From Arenicella xantha (GTDB taxonomy: Bacteria; Pseudomonadota; Gammaproteobacteria; Arenicellales; Arenicellaceae), in NCBI RefSeq assembly GCF_003315245.1, contig NZ_QNRT01000002.1:852206-916205 (forward strand): a DNA stretch of 64,000 nucleotides, given 5' to 3'. The notes beneath the pieces are model-generated. The model was not told where the DNA came from. It searched no databases and saw only the letters and a program-made list of their open reading frames with translations. The translations under genes were made by a program, and so were the position numbers. Below are positions 61,776 through 64,000 of the stretch, in pieces (within the stretch, counting starts at the first letter, position 1; every line of letters starts with the position of its first letter).

Positions 61776-62228
61776 TTACTCTTCGTCCCAGTTGCCAATA
61801 TCTTTACCGTTACCTTCGCCACCGGGTACACCATCGGCACCGAAGCTCCACAAATCGAAGCCATTCGGGTTATGCGTGCCTGGGTTCGCATATTGGTATT
61901 CATTCTTCCAAGGATCTTTAGGCAACTTATTCTTTTCCATATAAGGACCACTCCAAGTGCTCTTGCCAGGATTAGTTGCCAACGCCTGTAAACCTTCGGA
62001 AGTAGTCGGATACTGGAAGTTATCTAAACGGTACATACTCAACTGACTCGATATACTACTGATATCGTTCTTCGCTTTAATAACAAACGCTTTGTGTTGT
62101 TGACCGAACAAGTTTGGCACAATCATCGCCGACAATAGCCCAATAATAATAACCACCACCATGATTTCAATCAGCGTAAAACCAGATTGAGCTCGAGCGC
62201 CAGTTGCCCCTTGTTTAATTTTCATCAT
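61776..62228 (-). CDS. gspG: Type II secretion major pseudopilin GspG
   Basis: A 150-residue major pseudopilin. The prepilin cleavage motif is QSG-FTLIEIMVVVIIIGLLSA with Glu5 of the mature protein, followed by the long helix and the C-terminal calcium-binding region (NPNGFDLWSFGADGVPGGEG), typical of GspG. Processed by the prepilin peptidase and assembled into the pseudopilus. The ATG at 62228 is chosen because AGGTGAG lies 9 bases upstream. The order E-F-G is standard; gspH and later genes are absent here, since mobA follows on the opposite strand. Confidence 0.95.
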   Translation of the reverse strand: MMKIKQGATGARAQSGFTLIEIMVVVIIIGLLSAMIVPNLFGQQHKAFVIKAKNDISSISSQLSMYRLDNFQYPTTSEGLQALATNPGKSTWSGPYMEKNKLPKDPWKNEYQYANPGTHNPNGFDLWSFGADGVPGGEGNGKDIGNWDEE

Positions 62229-62262
62229 TGTAAGACTCACCTTGCGTGTCACTTTAAATCGT

Positions 62263-63489
62263 TTAAAAGTTAATCATTTCATTTAACTGAAACATCGGCA
62301 TTAGTATCGCCAGAATAATCGTCAGCACCATCGAGCCCATCACCAGGATCATCATCGGCCCGAGTAAACTTACCATCATGGTAATGCGAGTTTGCATCTC
62401 ATTTTCGGTGGCAGTGGCTGCTTTTTCCAACATGTGCCCCAAGCGACCACTATTCTCACCACTGGTAACCATGTGCACCAGTAACGGTGGAAAATTACCG
62501 CCACGGTCCAACGCCCGCCCAATAGACACACCTTGAGAGACTTCCTCAGTGGCTTTTTGCAAGTCGAGCTGCAATACACGATTGGTCATCACGCCTTCGC
62601 TTGCGCGCATGGATGACAAAATCGGCACTCCCGAACCCACCATAATCGACAAGGTTCGCGACATCCGTGCCGAATCGACATTCTGCACCATTTTGCGGAT
62701 GCCGGCGGTTTTCAGATATAAACGATGCAGCCACAATCGCGGCTTTTCCTTACGAAACAAGGCCCGTAATCCGAAAATCAACAACACAATGCCAATACCA
62801 ACCATAACACCGTAATTCACCATGAATTCTGACAACTTGATTACGATCTTAGTAAGGCCAGGTAATTCTTGATTGGTATCTTCATACACACCAACAATTT
62901 TGGGAACCACAACTACAATTAGCACCACCAAAATTGCCGAGCAAACAAAGAATAAAAAGATTGGGTACACAATCGCTTGGGTAACCTTTTGCTGCATCGC
63001 ATGCGTGTCTTCGAGGTAGTCAGCTAAGCGTTCGAGAACGCTGTCCATCGTTCCAGACTGCTCTCCAGCTGAAATTGAAGCGCGATAAATTTCGGGGAAA
63101 CTATTAGGGTAATGCGCGATCGCATCAGACAGCGAATAACCTTCAGTCACCATTGAGCGAATATCACTCATCACTGTTTTAATTTTATTGCCTTCAGACT
63201 GCTTTATCACCGCACTGAGCGTTTCTTCAACCGTCATACCAGATTCTAACAAAGTGGCCATCTGACGAGTCAGTATAGACAGATCATTAACGCTGATTTT
63301 TGTACGTCGCGACGGTTTTCCTTTTTTGTCTGACTTGCTGGCCGCGCTTTCGGAAATCGACTTAACGTCAAGTGGAATCAAACCCTGCGCGCGCAGCTCA
63401 CTTCTAACCTGCTTGGCATGATCGCCCGAGGTTACCCCTTTAACCGTTTTTCCTTTCGCGTTTAACGCTTGGTATTCAAAGGTCGCCAT
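62263..63489 (-). CDS. gspF: Type II secretion inner-membrane protein GspF
   Basis: A 408-residue platform protein with two GspF domains and three membrane helices (around 178, 226 and 380). ILTRQMATLLESGMTVEETL, SEGYSLSDAIAHYP and the second-domain equivalent VSQGVSIGRALDRG are conserved. It works with the GspE ATPase to extrude the pseudopilus. It lies 34 bp before gspG and 12 bp after gspE. Confidence 0.95.
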   Translation of the reverse strand: MATFEYQALNAKGKTVKGVTSGDHAKQVRSELRAQGLIPLDVKSISESAASKSDKKGKPSRRTKISVNDLSILTRQMATLLESGMTVEETLSAVIKQSEGNKIKTVMSDIRSMVTEGYSLSDAIAHYPNSFPEIYRASISAGEQSGTMDSVLERLADYLEDTHAMQQKVTQAIVYPIFLFFVCSAILVVLIVVVVPKIVGVYEDTNQELPGLTKIVIKLSEFMVNYGVMVGIGIVLLIFGLRALFRKEKPRLWLHRLYLKTAGIRKMVQNVDSARMSRTLSIMVGSGVPILSSMRASEGVMTNRVLQLDLQKATEEVSQGVSIGRALDRGGNFPPLLVHMVTSGENSGRLGHMLEKAATATENEMQTRITMMVSLLGPMMILVMGSMVLTIILAILMPMFQLNEMINF

Positions 63490-63501
63490 ACTAATAATCC
63501 G

Positions 63502-64000
63502 CTAGGATTGGGTTACTCGAAAAACTTCATCCACCGTCGTTTCACCTTGGAGGACGCGATCAAAACCGTTATGCATCAAACTCCGAGAGGTTTTCCGTGC
63601 GTGCTTGCTGAGAATATCTTCGGATGCTTGGTCGTGAATCAGACGCCGCATGCCTTCATTCATTTCCACCAACTCGTAAATACCCAAACGTCCACGATAA
63701 CCAATTTGCTCACATTTTGGGCAACCTTGCGGTTTAAATAAAGTTACTCCTTGAGTCGAATCATCAATACCCAATAGCTCACATTCAGCCGAATCCGGTT
63801 CGTGCGGTTGCTTACAATCGGGGCAGAGGCGTCGGACTAAGCGCTGAGCTAAGACTCCAACCAGACTCGAGGCAATCAAAAATGGCTCAACGCCCATATC
63901 AACCAAACGCGTCACCGCACCAACCGCCGTATTCGTGTGCAAAGTCGAAAGCACCAAGTGACCGGTTAAACTAGCCTGCACGGAAATCTCAGCGGTTTCT
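63502..64000 (-). CDS. gspE: Type II secretion ATPase GspE (C-terminal part)
   Basis: Only the C-terminal 165 residues are in the window; the gene continues beyond 64000. [20 protein letters not shown] and LVRRLCPDC (Zn site CPDC, then [17 protein letters not shown]) are exact GspE features. It powers pseudopilus assembly by ATP hydrolysis. First of the visible gspE-F-G genes. Confidence 0.93.
   Translation of the reverse strand, partial: ETAEISVQASLTGHLVLSTLHTNTAVGAVTRLVDMGVEPFLIASSLVGVLAQRLVRRLCPDCKQPHEPDSAECELLGIDDSTQGVTLFKPQGCPKCEQIGYRGRLGIYELVEMNEGMRRLIHDQASEDILSKHARKTSRSLMHNGFDRVLQGETTVDEVFRVTQS

Noticed and set aside
1-64000. CRISPR array, tRNA, rRNA or prophage genes
   Set aside because: No regularly spaced repeats and no cloverleaf apart from the tRNA-like end of tmRNA; no capsid, tail or phage integrase motifs were recognised.

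Overview
The window reads as chromosome of a free-living, probably marine, heterotrophic gammaproteobacterium. The evidence is a tmRNA whose tag (ANDDNYALAA) differs from the enterobacterial one by a single residue, type II secretion genes, several TonB-dependent receptors, a GH97 glucosidase, an acetate-uptake locus with a CrbS/CrbR (MxtR/ErdR)-type two-component system, and generally gammaproteobacterial gene families. I cannot name a genus from sequence alone. No tRNA, rRNA, CRISPR array, integrase or recognisable transposase gene was found.

Layout. (1) 1-2.2 kb: small-enzyme genes (SMP-30-like, SDR, DUF1993, YjdM). (2) 2.3-17.2 kb: acetate locus. It holds acs, an unknown membrane-anchored protein, actP and its DUF4212 small subunit; the divergent response regulator crbR; an AcuI-like reductase; the SLC5-domain hybrid kinase crbS; a DcaP-like porin; and then a DUF294 nucleotidyltransferase with CBS domains, a DnaQ-like exonuclease and a CAP-domain protein. 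(3) 17.3-17.7 kb: ssrA (tmRNA) with its terminator. (4) 17.7-31.9 kb: an AT-richer accessory region immediately downstream of ssrA, a classic island attachment locus. It carries AbiEi/AbiEii, HipB/HipA, a two-gene GNAT-PIN fusion plus ASCH protein, and a winged-helix regulator plus AbiEii-like nucleotidyltransferase. Each module has its own dyad-symmetric candidate operators. Between the modules lie a MITE-like repeat family and two decayed copies of one unknown gene. Two very large proteins of unknown function and a further unknown follow. (5) 32-45 kb: envelope and periplasmic genes, namely a small beta-barrel, a Tat class V aminotransferase fold enzyme, an OmpA-family protein, PhoD phosphatase with a TonB receptor, an outer-membrane transporter with a DUF2946 protein, and an S9 peptidase. 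(6) 45-51.4 kb: EVE protein, alcohol dehydrogenase and a redox cluster (NirB-like/BFD/cytochrome b fusion, multihaem cytochrome c, DUF3365 haem protein), with a hemerythrin-like protein next to it. (7) 51.7-64 kb: TonB receptor, paired amidohydrolases, RhlE helicase, GH97, MobA, and gspE-F-G.

How it fits together. Acetate is imported by the DUF4212/ActP pair and activated by Acs. CrbS-CrbR encoded alongside probably controls this, and a palindrome with TACGAC half-sites occurs both upstream of crbR/actP and upstream of the porin. The accessory region looks like a stack of toxin-antitoxin or defence cassettes assembled with the help of short repeats. The GNAT-PIN/ASCH pair and the winged-helix/nucleotidyltransferase pair are the best candidates for undescribed systems. 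The redox cluster suggests NAD(P)H-driven electron transfer through a membrane cytochrome b to periplasmic multihaem cytochromes.
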